DNA of 64,000 nt from Rhizobium viscosum (GTDB taxonomy: Bacteria > Pseudomonadota > Alphaproteobacteria > Rhizobiales > Rhizobiaceae): positions 2,232,001-2,296,000 of the forward strand of contig NZ_JADBEC010000002.1 in NCBI RefSeq assembly GCF_014873945.1, given 5' to 3'. The position numbers were made by a program, and so were the translations under genes. Below, in pieces: positions 46,777 to 54,755 of the stretch (the first letter of the stretch is position 1; the number at the start of each line of letters is the position of its first letter). The notes beneath the pieces were generated by a model, which searched no databases, was not told the origin of the DNA, and saw only the letters and a program-made list of their open reading frames with translations.

Positions 46777-47871
46777 ATGCGGATCGCTTTCTACGCGCCG
46801 ATGAAATCGCCTGATCATCCCGTGCCCTCTGGCGATCGGTTGATGGCGCGGCTGTTGATCCGAGCGCTGGAAATGGCCGGTCATTCGGTCGAGGTCGTGT
46901 CCGAATTCCGTGTCCATGCCGGCACGCCGGAGGCGGCGGTGGATGTGCTGGTGACGGCGAAAGATGAGCTTCAACGGCTGCAGCGTAAATGGCGGGACGA
47001 GCCGAAGCCGGAACTCTGGTTCTGTTACCATCCCTATTACAAGTCTCCGGATCTCTTCGGGCCCACCATCGCGGAGCAATTCGCCATTCCCTATGTCACG
47101 GCGGAAGCCTCCTATTCGCGCAAGCGCGACGGGATGGGCTGGGCCTCCTTCCAGAAACCGGTCGCTGACGCGATCCGGCAGGCGGCGATCAACATCGCCT
47201 TTACCGAACGCGATCGGAAAGGGTTGGAAGACGTCTTTCCCAAAGCGCGTATTGCCGAAGTAAGACCTTTCATCGACACAGTGCTCTTCGAGGCGATAAC
47301 GCCCGCTCCCGATCCGCAACGCCTGATGACCGTGGCCATGATGCGGGCGGGTGACAAGATGGCGAGCTACAAGATGCTCGCTGCGGCACTACGCATGATC
47401 GAGGATCGGCCCTGGACGCTCGGCATCATTGGCGACGGTCCGCTGAGGGCTGAGGTGCAGGCGATGTTTGCGGGCTTTGCGCCCGATCGTATCGACTGGC
47501 TCGGCCAGAGGGAGCCGGAAGAGATAGCCGACCTGCTTTCGAAGAGCGGCATCTATGTGTGGCCGGGCTGCGGCGAAGCCTATGGACTTGCCTATCTCGA
47601 AGCGCAGGCGGCGGGGCTTCCCGTCGCGGCGCAGAAGACTGCCGGTGTGCCTGCTGTGGTGGAAGCCGATACGACCGGGCTGTTGACGCCTGATGGCGAT
47701 ATAGAAGCCTATGCGCGGGCCATTGCCGGACTGCTGGATGACCGAGGGCGCCGTGACGTCATGGCATCCGCTGCCCGCCGCTTCGTCCTCAACGAGCGTT
47801 CGCTTGCCGGCGCGTCTTATGAACTGGATTTGATCCTACGCAATCATGCAGGAGCAGCACATGATCGATAG
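46777..47871 (+). CDS. Glycosyltransferase family 4
   Basis: A 364-residue GT-B protein. The N-terminus MRIAFYAPMKSPDHPVPSGDRLMARLL and the C-terminal donor segment GCGEAYGLAYLEAQAAGLPVAAQ, with the E-x7-E pattern and TAGVPAVVEADTTGLL, place it in GT4. GGAG lies before the ATG. It overlaps the polysaccharide deacetylase gene by 11 bp, so the two are co-translated. Acceptor and sugar are unknown. Confidence 0.88.
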   Translation: MRIAFYAPMKSPDHPVPSGDRLMARLLIRALEMAGHSVEVVSEFRVHAGTPEAAVDVLVTAKDELQRLQRKWRDEPKPELWFCYHPYYKSPDLFGPTIAEQFAIPYVTAEASYSRKRDGMGWASFQKPVADAIRQAAINIAFTERDRKGLEDVFPKARIAEVRPFIDTVLFEAITPAPDPQRLMTVAMMRAGDKMASYKMLAAALRMIEDRPWTLGIIGDGPLRAEVQAMFAGFAPDRIDWLGQREPEEIADLLSKSGIYVWPGCGEAYGLAYLEAQAAGLPVAAQKTAGVPAVVEADTTGLLTPDGDIEAYARAIAGLLDDRGRRDVMASAARRFVLNERSLAGASYELDLILRNHAGAAHDR

Positions 47872-48628
47872 CAGCATCCGCGAGCCGTTGTATCGGGAGC
47901 TGGAGCGCTGGCGCGACGCCGGCCGTGTGGCGCGGCTCTGGCTGCGGGATGACGACGCAATCGAGCCGACGGCGGCATTGGAACGACTGCTCGCCGAGAC
48001 GAAAAACTACGGCATCCCCGTCACGCTTGCGGTCATCCCGGCCCTTACGGGCGCACCGCTCGCTCAACGGCTTGCGGACGAGGCGCATGTCAGCGTGGCG
48101 GTTCACGGCTGGGCGCATCACAATCATGCTGGACCTGACGACAAGAAGCAGGAACTCGGTGGATCACGTCTGGAAGAAACGATTCTCGGCGAGCTCTTTG
48201 AAGGCTTCCTGAAACTGAAGGATCTCTATCCGGCACGCTTTCTCACGATGCTGGTTCCGCCTTGGAACCGGATTGACAAGGGTCTCATTCCCAAGCTGCC
48301 GGCGCTCGGTTTCGAATCCCTTTCCACTTACGGACGCGTCAAGGGGGAAGGCCCGCTCGCCATCGTCAACTCCCATGTCGACCTAATGGACTGGCACGGC
48401 ACACGTGGGGGGCGGCCGATGGCAGACCTGATCGGCGAATTGGTCGGGGAATTACGGGACAGGTTCGAGGGCAGCAGCGAGCCGATCGGTGTTCTCGGGC
48501 ATCATCTGGTGCATGACGCGGCGGCCTGGGATTTCCTTGCCGAACTCTTTGAGGCGACGGCGGGCCATCCCGCGGTGGAATGGGTTTCCGCTGCCGCACT
48601 CGTCAAGGATCAGACTTCGACGACCTGA
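47861..48628 (+). CDS. Polysaccharide deacetylase family protein
   Basis: A 255-residue NodB-fold carbohydrate deacetylase homologue. RLWLRDDDAIEP supplies the metal- and base-type aspartates, SVAVHGWAHHNH the His pair, and FLTMLVPPWNRID the Pro/Trp-containing substrate loop. It lacks a signal peptide and so acts in the cytoplasm or on an inner-leaflet glycolipid. GGAG precedes the ATG inside the GT4 gene. Its 3' end overlaps the convergent MBL gene by 19 bp. Confidence 0.85.
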   Translation: MIDSSIREPLYRELERWRDAGRVARLWLRDDDAIEPTAALERLLAETKNYGIPVTLAVIPALTGAPLAQRLADEAHVSVAVHGWAHHNHAGPDDKKQELGGSRLEETILGELFEGFLKLKDLYPARFLTMLVPPWNRIDKGLIPKLPALGFESLSTYGRVKGEGPLAIVNSHVDLMDWHGTRGGRPMADLIGELVGELRDRFEGSSEPIGVLGHHLVHDAAAWDFLAELFEATAGHPAVEWVSAAALVKDQTSTT

Positions 48629-49440
48629 TTGTCGCGGGCCGCGAAGGCGCCGGCAAAAGCGGCCTGCGCCTCGCTTTCCATGACGGCAAGCTGCTCATCG
48701 GTACGCGAGGGTGCATGATGGAACAGGGCGAAGCGTTTTGCGCCTGCCATCGTCGCAAGTTCAGTGCCGTGCTGCCACGTGGAGTGGCCGAAGCCCTTGA
48801 AGCGCTGCATCTCGTCTTCGTTGTAGGTGCAGTCGTAGACGACGAGATCGGCATCCTTCATCATCTCAAGCGCCACCGGATCATGGGTACCCGGAATGTG
48901 CTCGATGTCGTAGATCAGCGCCACGATGCGTCCCTTCCAGTGGATGCGATAACCGATCGCCCCGCCCGGATGGTTCAGCATGTAGGTCTGCATTTCGACG
49001 CCTTCATGCGGGGTCAGCGTCTGACCCGCATGGAAATCGCGGAAGTTCATCGTCGCCTGACAGATATCGGTCTTTACCGGAAACCAGGGTGGGCTGATGA
49101 ACTGCTCGACCATCTCGCGCGTGCTCATCTTGCCATCCAGATGGCCGGACCAGATGTTGACGTTGATCGACGGGTAATAGATCGCCTTGAAGAATGGAAG
49201 GCCGATGATGTGGTCGTAATGGCAGTGACTGAAGAAGAGATCGACATCGCGGACTTCGTCGGCAATGAGCGACAGGCCAGCTTCACGCAGGCCTGAGCCT
49301 GCGTCGAACAGCATCCGGTGCTCGCCGCAGCGGATTTCAATGCAGGAGGTGTTGCCTCCATATCGGTCGAATTCCGGGCCTGAGACGGGGATGCTTCCCC
49401 GCACGCCCCAAAATTTTACCTGAAACAGATCGTTACTCAT
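48610..49440 (-). CDS. MBL-fold metallo-hydrolase
   Basis: A 276-residue beta-lactamase-fold hydrolase. It begins with VKFWGVRGSIPVSGPEFDRYGGNTSCIEI, found in a group of MBL phosphodiesterase-like proteins. The metal site is SHCHYDHIIG, later LNHPGGAIGYRI, DCTYNEDEM and FHHAP. It could hydrolyse a cyclic nucleotide or other phosphodiester, which would fit a locus with three cyclase-like genes, but the substrate is not known. Confidence 0.87.
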   Translation of the reverse strand: MSNDLFQVKFWGVRGSIPVSGPEFDRYGGNTSCIEIRCGEHRMLFDAGSGLREAGLSLIADEVRDVDLFFSHCHYDHIIGLPFFKAIYYPSINVNIWSGHLDGKMSTREMVEQFISPPWFPVKTDICQATMNFRDFHAGQTLTPHEGVEMQTYMLNHPGGAIGYRIHWKGRIVALIYDIEHIPGTHDPVALEMMKDADLVVYDCTYNEDEMQRFKGFGHSTWQHGTELATMAGAKRFALFHHAPSRTDEQLAVMESEAQAAFAGAFAARDNQVVEV

Positions 49441-49779
49441 TTTCCTTCAAACCAGCTTTCCCGCTTCGTCATCGTAGTCACCATCGAGCCCGATGCGAAG
49501 CTGCAGAATTCCACGGGTTTGCCTATATCCCCTCGCGCTCTTCTAACGGCTAGCCGAAGAAGAAGTAGATTTTCCTAAGCAATCGGCTTTTGGCTCAGAA
49601 TGCAAGCCGGTATGGTTCGTTTTCTGTAAACGTTCCGGCATATGCGAGGTTGCGACATCTCCCGCAGGATCATGCATCTTAAATGGTTGCGCGCGACCGA
49701 AAATGCAAATTCGTTGCTTTTGGCGGTGTCGAAGCCGCAAAACTGCATGAAACGCCAACGTTCCCTTCTTGAGAAGATA

Positions 49780-49819
49780 TTGTCATAAAACCGAAATAAA
49801 TCTGTCGCCAAGCTGTCAT
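49780..49819 (+). promoter_or_regulatory. Pho-box-like array (probable PhoB site)
   Basis: CTGTCGC (49802-49808), CAAG, CTGTCAT (49813-49819) match the PhoB pattern of two CTGTCAT heptamers spaced by 4 bp. The 11-bp phase continues upstream: CCGAAAT (49791-49797) and TTGTCAT (49780-49786), each separated by an A-rich 4-mer. This is the organisation known for rhizobial and enterobacterial Pho boxes. It lies 54 bp before the ATPase start codon. Confidence 0.7.
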
Positions 49820-49830
49820 TTGGGGTGCCT

Positions 49831-49863
49831 AAATGTCGCCATACTTTCTTTAAAGCGACATTT
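49831..49863. promoter_or_regulatory. 9-bp inverted repeat just before the importer ATPase gene
   Basis: AAATGTCGC (49831-49839) and GCGACATTT (49855-49863) are perfect inverted repeats separated by 15 bp; the second ends 9 bp before the start codon. TGTCGCCA occurs both here (49834-49841) and in the Pho-box array (49803-49810), 31 bp apart, or about three helical turns. It could be a second operator or a hairpin that masks translation initiation, since no Shine-Dalgarno is visible. Confidence 0.45.
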
Positions 49864-49872
49864 GGTCTGCCC

Positions 49873-50988
49873 ATGAACGCCCCCTCAATTCGATCGTCCT
49901 CTGCCGTTGCCGCGGTGGGTCTGGAATTGAGTTACGGGGCGGCGCAGATTCTCAAAGGCATTGATTTTTCTCTGGAAAAGGGCAAGACGCTGGCGTTGCT
50001 CGGCCCTTCGGGCTGCGGCAAGACCACGCTGTTGCGGCTGGTTGCCGGCCTGCTTGCGCCGACCAGGGGTGCCGTTTCGATTGCCGACACTGTGGTTGCC
50101 GATGGCGCGACTGGCGCTTTCGTTCCGCCGGAGCGGCGCGGGCTTGGAATGGTCTTTCAGGATTATGCGCTCTGGCCGCATCTGACCGTCGGCGGCAATG
50201 TTTCCTTTCCGCTTGAAATGCGTGGCGTCGGCAAGGCCGAGCGCCAGGCCCGGACGATGCGTGCGCTGGAGCGCGTCGGCCTTTCTGCCTATGCAGACAG
50301 GCGGCCGAGCGATCTCTCCGGCGGCCAGCAGCAGCGCGTGGCGATTGCGCGCGCCATCGTCGCCGAGCCGCAGCTCATCCTTTTCGATGAACCGCTTTCC
50401 AACCTTGACCGCGAACTGCGCGAAAACATGGTGGGTGAGCTCGCCGAACTTATATCCACACTCGGCCTGACGGCGATCTATGTGACGCATGACCATAGCG
50501 AGGCGCTGACGCTTGCCGATGAAGTCGCGGTCATGCGCTCTGGTCTGATCGAGCAGCTTGCCCCGCCCGACGACCTGATCGAGCGGCCGGCGACGCCCGA
50601 GGTTGCCGACTTCCTGCGGCTTGGCTGCCTTGCCGATATCGAGCGGCGCGGGCCGGCCTGGCATTTCAAGGGCAGCGAGATCGTGCTTACCGAAGCTGCA
50701 GGCATTGCCGGTGACGGCGCTCGCGTGCTGATCCCGGTCGCCTGCATCTCGGCCGGTGAAGCCTCTCCCGATCGACTAGCTGCTACCGTGCTGCGTTCGC
50801 AGTTCCGCGGTGACGGGCATCTGGCAAGCGTTTCGCTCTCCGGCCTGCCCGGCCTGGAATTGCAGGTTCTGAGCCGCGCCAAGCTGCGCGCCGGCGAGAC
50901 GATCGGCCTTTCGATCGACGCCACACAAATCCGTTGGTTTCAGCAGGAAATACACCAATCCATAGAGGAGAAATTGGAGCATGTTTAA
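49873..50988 (+). CDS. ABC transporter ATPase, AfuC/FbpC-like
   Basis: A 371-residue importer ATPase: Walker A GPSGCGKTT, Q-loop VFQDYALWPH, signature LSGGQQQRVAIARAI, Walker B LILFDEPLSNLD, H-loop VTHDHSEAL, and a C-terminal regulatory domain. The DYALWPHLTV form is usual in ferric-iron, thiamine, phosphonate and polyamine ATPases. The start at 49873 is chosen because MNAPS leads directly into the domain; no Shine-Dalgarno is seen. It overlaps the binding-protein gene by 8 bp. Confidence 0.9.
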   Translation: MNAPSIRSSSAVAAVGLELSYGAAQILKGIDFSLEKGKTLALLGPSGCGKTTLLRLVAGLLAPTRGAVSIADTVVADGATGAFVPPERRGLGMVFQDYALWPHLTVGGNVSFPLEMRGVGKAERQARTMRALERVGLSAYADRRPSDLSGGQQQRVAIARAIVAEPQLILFDEPLSNLDRELRENMVGELAELISTLGLTAIYVTHDHSEALTLADEVAVMRSGLIEQLAPPDDLIERPATPEVADFLRLGCLADIERRGPAWHFKGSEIVLTEAAGIAGDGARVLIPVACISAGEASPDRLAATVLRSQFRGDGHLASVSLSGLPGLELQVLSRAKLRAGETIGLSIDATQIRWFQQEIHQSIEEKLEHV

Positions 50989-51940
50989 GTCATTGAAGAG
51001 CATCACTTTTGGCGTTGTCGCCATAGCCCTGACGGCTGGCGTCGCCCATGCCGACGTCACCGTTTACACCGCTGGTCCGCAGAGCCTGATCGACAAGCTT
51101 TCGGCTGGCTTCACCAAGCAGAGCGGCGTCAAAGTCAATGTTTTTCAGGCAACGACCGGCAAGGTCATGGCCCGTATCGAAGCTGAGGCCGCCAATCCGG
51201 TTGTCGACGTCGTCATCTCGGCTTCCTGGGATACGGCAAACGACTTCGCCAAGCGCGGCTGGCTCGTCAACTATTCCAGCCCGAACGCCGCCAAGGTTCC
51301 GGACTTCCTGAAGTCCGAAGGTGCCGTCGCACAGGGCATCTCGGCTCTCGGTATCGTCTGGAATTCCAAGAGCGGCACGCCGAAGCCCGCCGAATGGGCT
51401 GACCTGACGAAGCCGGAATACAAGGACCTCGTCAACATTCCGGACCCGGCACAGTCAGGCTCCTCATTCGAACTGACGGCTGCTCTCGGCGGCCAGGACG
51501 ACTGGAAGCTCTTCAAGGCTCTGCAGGCAAACGGCGCCATCATCGCCGGTGCAAATGCCGACGCCCTGAACCCGGTTCTGCAGGGTGCAAAGGCCGTCGT
51601 CTTCGGCGCTGTCGATTACATCGCGCTTGCCGCCCAGAAGAAGGGCGAGAACATTGAAGTCGTATTCCCGAAGTCCGGTACGGTCATCGCACCGCGCCCG
51701 GCCATGATCATGAACTGGTCAAAGAACCAGGACGACGCCAAGAAGTTCATCGATTACATGCTGTCCGACGAAGGTCAGGCTCTGGTTGCCGGCGAAATGC
51801 TGATGCCGTCGCGCACCGACGTTGCCGCAAGCCGCCCCCTGATCAGCGACCTGACGCTTCTGAAGTACGACACGGCTGCTGTCTACGGCAAGCGCAAGGA
51901 AACGCTGAAGACCTTCGCCGATCTCTACGGCGCCAAGTAA
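50981..51940 (+). CDS. ABC transporter substrate-binding protein, FbpA/AfuA-like
   Basis: A 319-residue periplasmic protein: signal peptide to about residue 24 (ending GVAHA), then ADVTVYTAGPQSLIDKL, the normal start of ferric-iron and AfuA-type binding proteins. The tandem tyrosines of FbpA are not evident, so an organophosphate or phosphonate is at least as likely as iron. AfuA itself is known to bind hexose phosphates. The upstream Pho-box-like array supports that reading. Confidence 0.88.
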   Translation: MFKSLKSITFGVVAIALTAGVAHADVTVYTAGPQSLIDKLSAGFTKQSGVKVNVFQATTGKVMARIEAEAANPVVDVVISASWDTANDFAKRGWLVNYSSPNAAKVPDFLKSEGAVAQGISALGIVWNSKSGTPKPAEWADLTKPEYKDLVNIPDPAQSGSSFELTAALGGQDDWKLFKALQANGAIIAGANADALNPVLQGAKAVVFGAVDYIALAAQKKGENIEVVFPKSGTVIAPRPAMIMNWSKNQDDAKKFIDYMLSDEGQALVAGEMLMPSRTDVAASRPLISDLTLLKYDTAAVYGKRKETLKTFADLYGAK

Positions 51941-51951
51941 GGTCCAGATTG

Positions 51952-53634
51952 ATGAGAGGAAACGGCATCGGCGGCGGCACGGCTCCGGCCGCCTGGCTGG
52001 CAACAGCGGGTCTCGTTATTGTCGTCGCCGTTCCCTTCATTGCGGTGGTGCTGCAAGGCATCTTCCCGGAACTCGGACAGGGCTCGTTTGCGCGCCCTTT
52101 CTCCTCCCTTTATGCGACGCTCGCCGATAGTTCGCTGATCCGCATGGGCGGCAATACCATCCTGCTCGGCGCCTGCGTGGTGTTCGCCTCGGCGCTGGTC
52201 GCCGTACCGCTCGGTGTCTTCCGCGCCCTCTACAGAATTCCCTTCGCGCCCCTCTGGGACGTGCTGCTGCTCGTGCCCTTCATGATCCCGCCTTATATCG
52301 CGACACTCGGCTGGATCATGACCTTGCAGCCGCGCGGATATCTGCAGCAGCTGGCCGGTTTCAATCTGGCGCCTTTCCTGTTTTCGATTTTTGGCATGAC
52401 GCTGGTCATGGCCTTCAACACTTTCCCGGTCGTCTATTTCGCTGTATCGCGCACGGTCGAGGCCGTCGGCGCACGTTACGCTGATGTCGGCCGTGTCTTC
52501 GGCGCCGCGCCGGCGCGCGCCTTCTGGCGCATCACGCTGCCGCTTTCGGCGCCAGGCCTGACCGCGAGCCTGATGCTGGTCTTTGCCGCCGCGATCGAGG
52601 AATACGGCACGCCGGCAGCGCTCGGCCGTCGCGCCGGTTTCCAGGTGCTGGTGACCGGCATCGACCTTCGCGTCACCGACTGGCCGATCGATCTGCCCGG
52701 TGCAGCCATCCTGTCGCTGGTGCTGGTCGCCATGTCGCTGGTCACCTTCCTTCTGCAGCGCTGGATCCTCGCGCGCCGCTCGTATCAGACGGTCGGCGGC
52801 AAGCCGACGGCCAAGGACAAGCGTCCACTTGGCGCGCTGAAAGTGCCAGTGATGATCGCCTTCACCGTCGTCGCCTTCCTTGCAACCGGCGTGCCGCTGT
52901 TGGCCATCCTCGCGACAGCATTGGCACGAACCATCTCCGGCGGTCTCGCCTTCGACAATGTCAGCCTCGACAATTTCATGGCGGTGTTCGGCAATAGCGC
53001 CGGCGCCGTGACGGCACTGATCAACAGCTTCTCGCTCGGCATTGGAACGGCGCTGATAACGGGCCTGATCGGTGTGACGGCCGCCTATACCGTAGTGAAG
53101 ACGAAGATTTCAGGCCGCTTGGCGATCGATGTGATGACCATCCTGCCGAATGCGCTGCCGGGTATCGTCGTTGCCGTTGGCCTCATCCTCGCCTGGAATA
53201 TGCCGGGCCTGCCGATCACGCCCTACAACACTGCTTTCATTCTGCTGCTGGCCTATTGCTGCATCCTGCTGCCGCAGCCAGTGCGCTACACGACGGCAGC
53301 TTTTCAGCAGATCGGCGATAATCTGGAGGCGGCAGCCCGTGTCTGCGGTGCCAACGGCGTGACCGCCTTCCGTCGTATCCTGCTGCCGCTCGTCTTTCCG
53401 AGCCTTGCCTCTTCCATGCTTCTCGTATTTGCGCTCGCTTCGCGCGAACTCGTGGCTTCCGTCGTCGTAGCACCCGTCGGCATGCAGATGATCGCGACCT
53501 TCATCTGGCGTCAGTTTGAGCAGGGCTCCATCGGCCTCGGCATGGCCATGGCCTTCATCGCCATCTGCATTACTACGCTGTTGCCGCTGATCCTCATGGG
53601 GCTGATGCGGCGTGGCAATATGGTCGCGGATTGA
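51952..53634 (+). CDS. ABC transporter permease, fused double-domain (FbpB/AfuB-like)
   Basis: A 560-residue permease with two homologous six-helix halves. Each half has an ATPase-docking loop: YADVGRVFGAAPARAFWRITLP in the first and EAAARVCGANGVTAFRRILLP in the second. Such fused permeases occur in ferric-iron, thiamine and 2-aminoethylphosphonate importers. ATG at 51952 directly follows an in-frame TTG, with AAGG upstream. It is the last gene of the importer operon. Confidence 0.92.
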   Translation: MRGNGIGGGTAPAAWLATAGLVIVVAVPFIAVVLQGIFPELGQGSFARPFSSLYATLADSSLIRMGGNTILLGACVVFASALVAVPLGVFRALYRIPFAPLWDVLLLVPFMIPPYIATLGWIMTLQPRGYLQQLAGFNLAPFLFSIFGMTLVMAFNTFPVVYFAVSRTVEAVGARYADVGRVFGAAPARAFWRITLPLSAPGLTASLMLVFAAAIEEYGTPAALGRRAGFQVLVTGIDLRVTDWPIDLPGAAILSLVLVAMSLVTFLLQRWILARRSYQTVGGKPTAKDKRPLGALKVPVMIAFTVVAFLATGVPLLAILATALARTISGGLAFDNVSLDNFMAVFGNSAGAVTALINSFSLGIGTALITGLIGVTAAYTVVKTKISGRLAIDVMTILPNALPGIVVAVGLILAWNMPGLPITPYNTAFILLLAYCCILLPQPVRYTTAAFQQIGDNLEAAARVCGANGVTAFRRILLPLVFPSLASSMLLVFALASRELVASVVVAPVGMQMIATFIWRQFEQGSIGLGMAMAFIAICITTLLPLILMGLMRRGNMVAD

Positions 53635-53713
53635 GGCGTACTCTAAATTGAAATGTTCTTGTTTCTCGCCGAAATTGCTGAGATAATTTCGTTAGGCAAT
53701 CTTTGGAGTAAAC

Positions 53714-53923
53714 ATGTCTCCAGTCGCGGAGATCCTTATAGGCCTCTCGGTCGTTTCCATCCTGATCGTCGCGTTTGCCGTATTCTTGTCCTGGAACCCG
53801 CCCTGGTGGGCTCGCCTTCGTTTTCGAGGGCGTTTCGTTCGTGGCCAAGCTGAAGGCGGCGTCGAGATGAGTTTTGATTGCGATGATGGCGGCGATGGCG
53901 GTAGTGACGGAGGAGGCGATTAA
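53714..53923 (+). CDS. Small membrane protein with an Asp/Gly tail
   Basis: A 69-residue protein of unknown function: one membrane helix (EILIGLSVVSILIVAFAVFLSW), a basic WWARLRFRGRFVRG segment, and an acidic glycine-rich end DDGGDGGSDGGGD. GGAG lies five bases before the ATG, which argues for translation. It ends 2 bp before the convergent SDR stop. The Gly/Asp tail recalls small proteins with metal-binding or low-complexity tails in other alphaproteobacteria. Confidence 0.55.
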   Translation: MSPVAEILIGLSVVSILIVAFAVFLSWNPPWWARLRFRGRFVRGQAEGGVEMSFDCDDGGDGGSDGGGD

Positions 53924-53925
53924 CC

Positions 53926-54693
53926 TCAGAGCGACGCGGTAATCCCACCGTCGACCATCAGCATGTGGCCATTGACGAAGGACGATGCATTCGACGCCAG
54001 GAAGACGGCGGCACCGATCAGTTCCTCGACATTGCCCCAACGACCAGCCGGCGTCCGGGTCTCGAGCCAGGTGGAAAATTTCGGATCGTCGACAAGCGCC
54101 TGGTTGAGTGGTGTCTTGAAATAGCCTGGCGCGATGGCGTTGACCTGCAGGCCATGCTTTGCCCAGTCCGTCGCCATGCCGCGGGTGAGGTTTCGGACAG
54201 CACCCTTGGTCGCGGTGTAGGGGGCGATGTTCGGACGAGCGAGTTCGGCCTGGACGGAAGCGATATTGATGATCTTGCCGCGGCCGCGCCTGATCATCGC
54301 CTGTGCCACCGGCTGGCTGACGTAGAAGATGCTGGAGACATTGGTTCGGAACAGTTCGTCCCACTTTTCGACCGGAAACTCCTCAAGCGGCGTACGAAAC
54401 TGCATCCCGGCATTGTTGATCAGGATATCGATCGGACCGATCTCCGCCTCGATATAGGCAATGGCGGTTCTGCTGGCCTCGGCATCCGTCACATCGAAGG
54501 CGGCACTGACGGCATGGCGTTTCTTTTCGCGGATCGTTTCGGCAGCCGCCTCCGCTTTCTGGGCATTTCGGCCATTGATGATGACGGAGGCGCCATGCTC
54601 GGCAAGGCCGAGCGCCAGTGCATAGCCGATGCCCTGACTGGAGCCTGTCACCAGCGCGCGGCGGCCGGAAAGATCGAAGAGCGGAAAGGTCAC
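53926..54693 (-). CDS. SDR family oxidoreductase, gluconate 5-dehydrogenase-like
   Basis: A 255-residue short-chain dehydrogenase. NAD(P) motif TGSSQGIG (residues 16-23), NNAG, catalytic Ser in NIASVQAELARP, and YTATK with the catalytic Tyr and Lys. The C-terminus MLMVDGGITASL is typical. The sequence style is close to gluconate 5-dehydrogenases (IdnO), which reduce 5-ketogluconate. It is on the same strand as pcaB downstream of it, but separated by 62 bp, so membership of the pca operon is doubtful. Confidence 0.88.
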   Translation of the reverse strand: MTFPLFDLSGRRALVTGSSQGIGYALALGLAEHGASVIINGRNAQKAEAAAETIREKKRHAVSAAFDVTDAEASRTAIAYIEAEIGPIDILINNAGMQFRTPLEEFPVEKWDELFRTNVSSIFYVSQPVAQAMIRRGRGKIINIASVQAELARPNIAPYTATKGAVRNLTRGMATDWAKHGLQVNAIAPGYFKTPLNQALVDDPKFSTWLETRTPAGRWGNVEELIGAAVFLASNASSFVNGHMLMVDGGITASL

Positions 54694-54755
54694 GGGATCA
54701 CTCCTGAAATCAACGCCTCTGCATAGCCGGTTTTACCAACTGAGTGCAAAGGCGA

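Larger units (their letters stand above)
49441..49872. other. Promoter region of the AfuABC-like importer, no gene
   Basis: About 430 bp with no supported coding frame. The distal part is featureless. The last 100 bp carries the 11-bp-periodic Pho-box-like array (49780-49819) and a perfect inverted repeat (49831-49863), described separately. Confidence 0.6.

Noticed and set aside
49575..49874. A 99-codon minus-strand frame over the importer promoter
   Set aside because: It covers the Pho-box array and inverted repeat and has no family or ribosome-binding support.
49873..53634. Calling the importer a ferric iron system (fbpABC)
   Set aside because: The family resemblance fits, but the FbpA tyrosine pair is not evident and the promoter carries a Pho-box-like array, so the substrate is left open.
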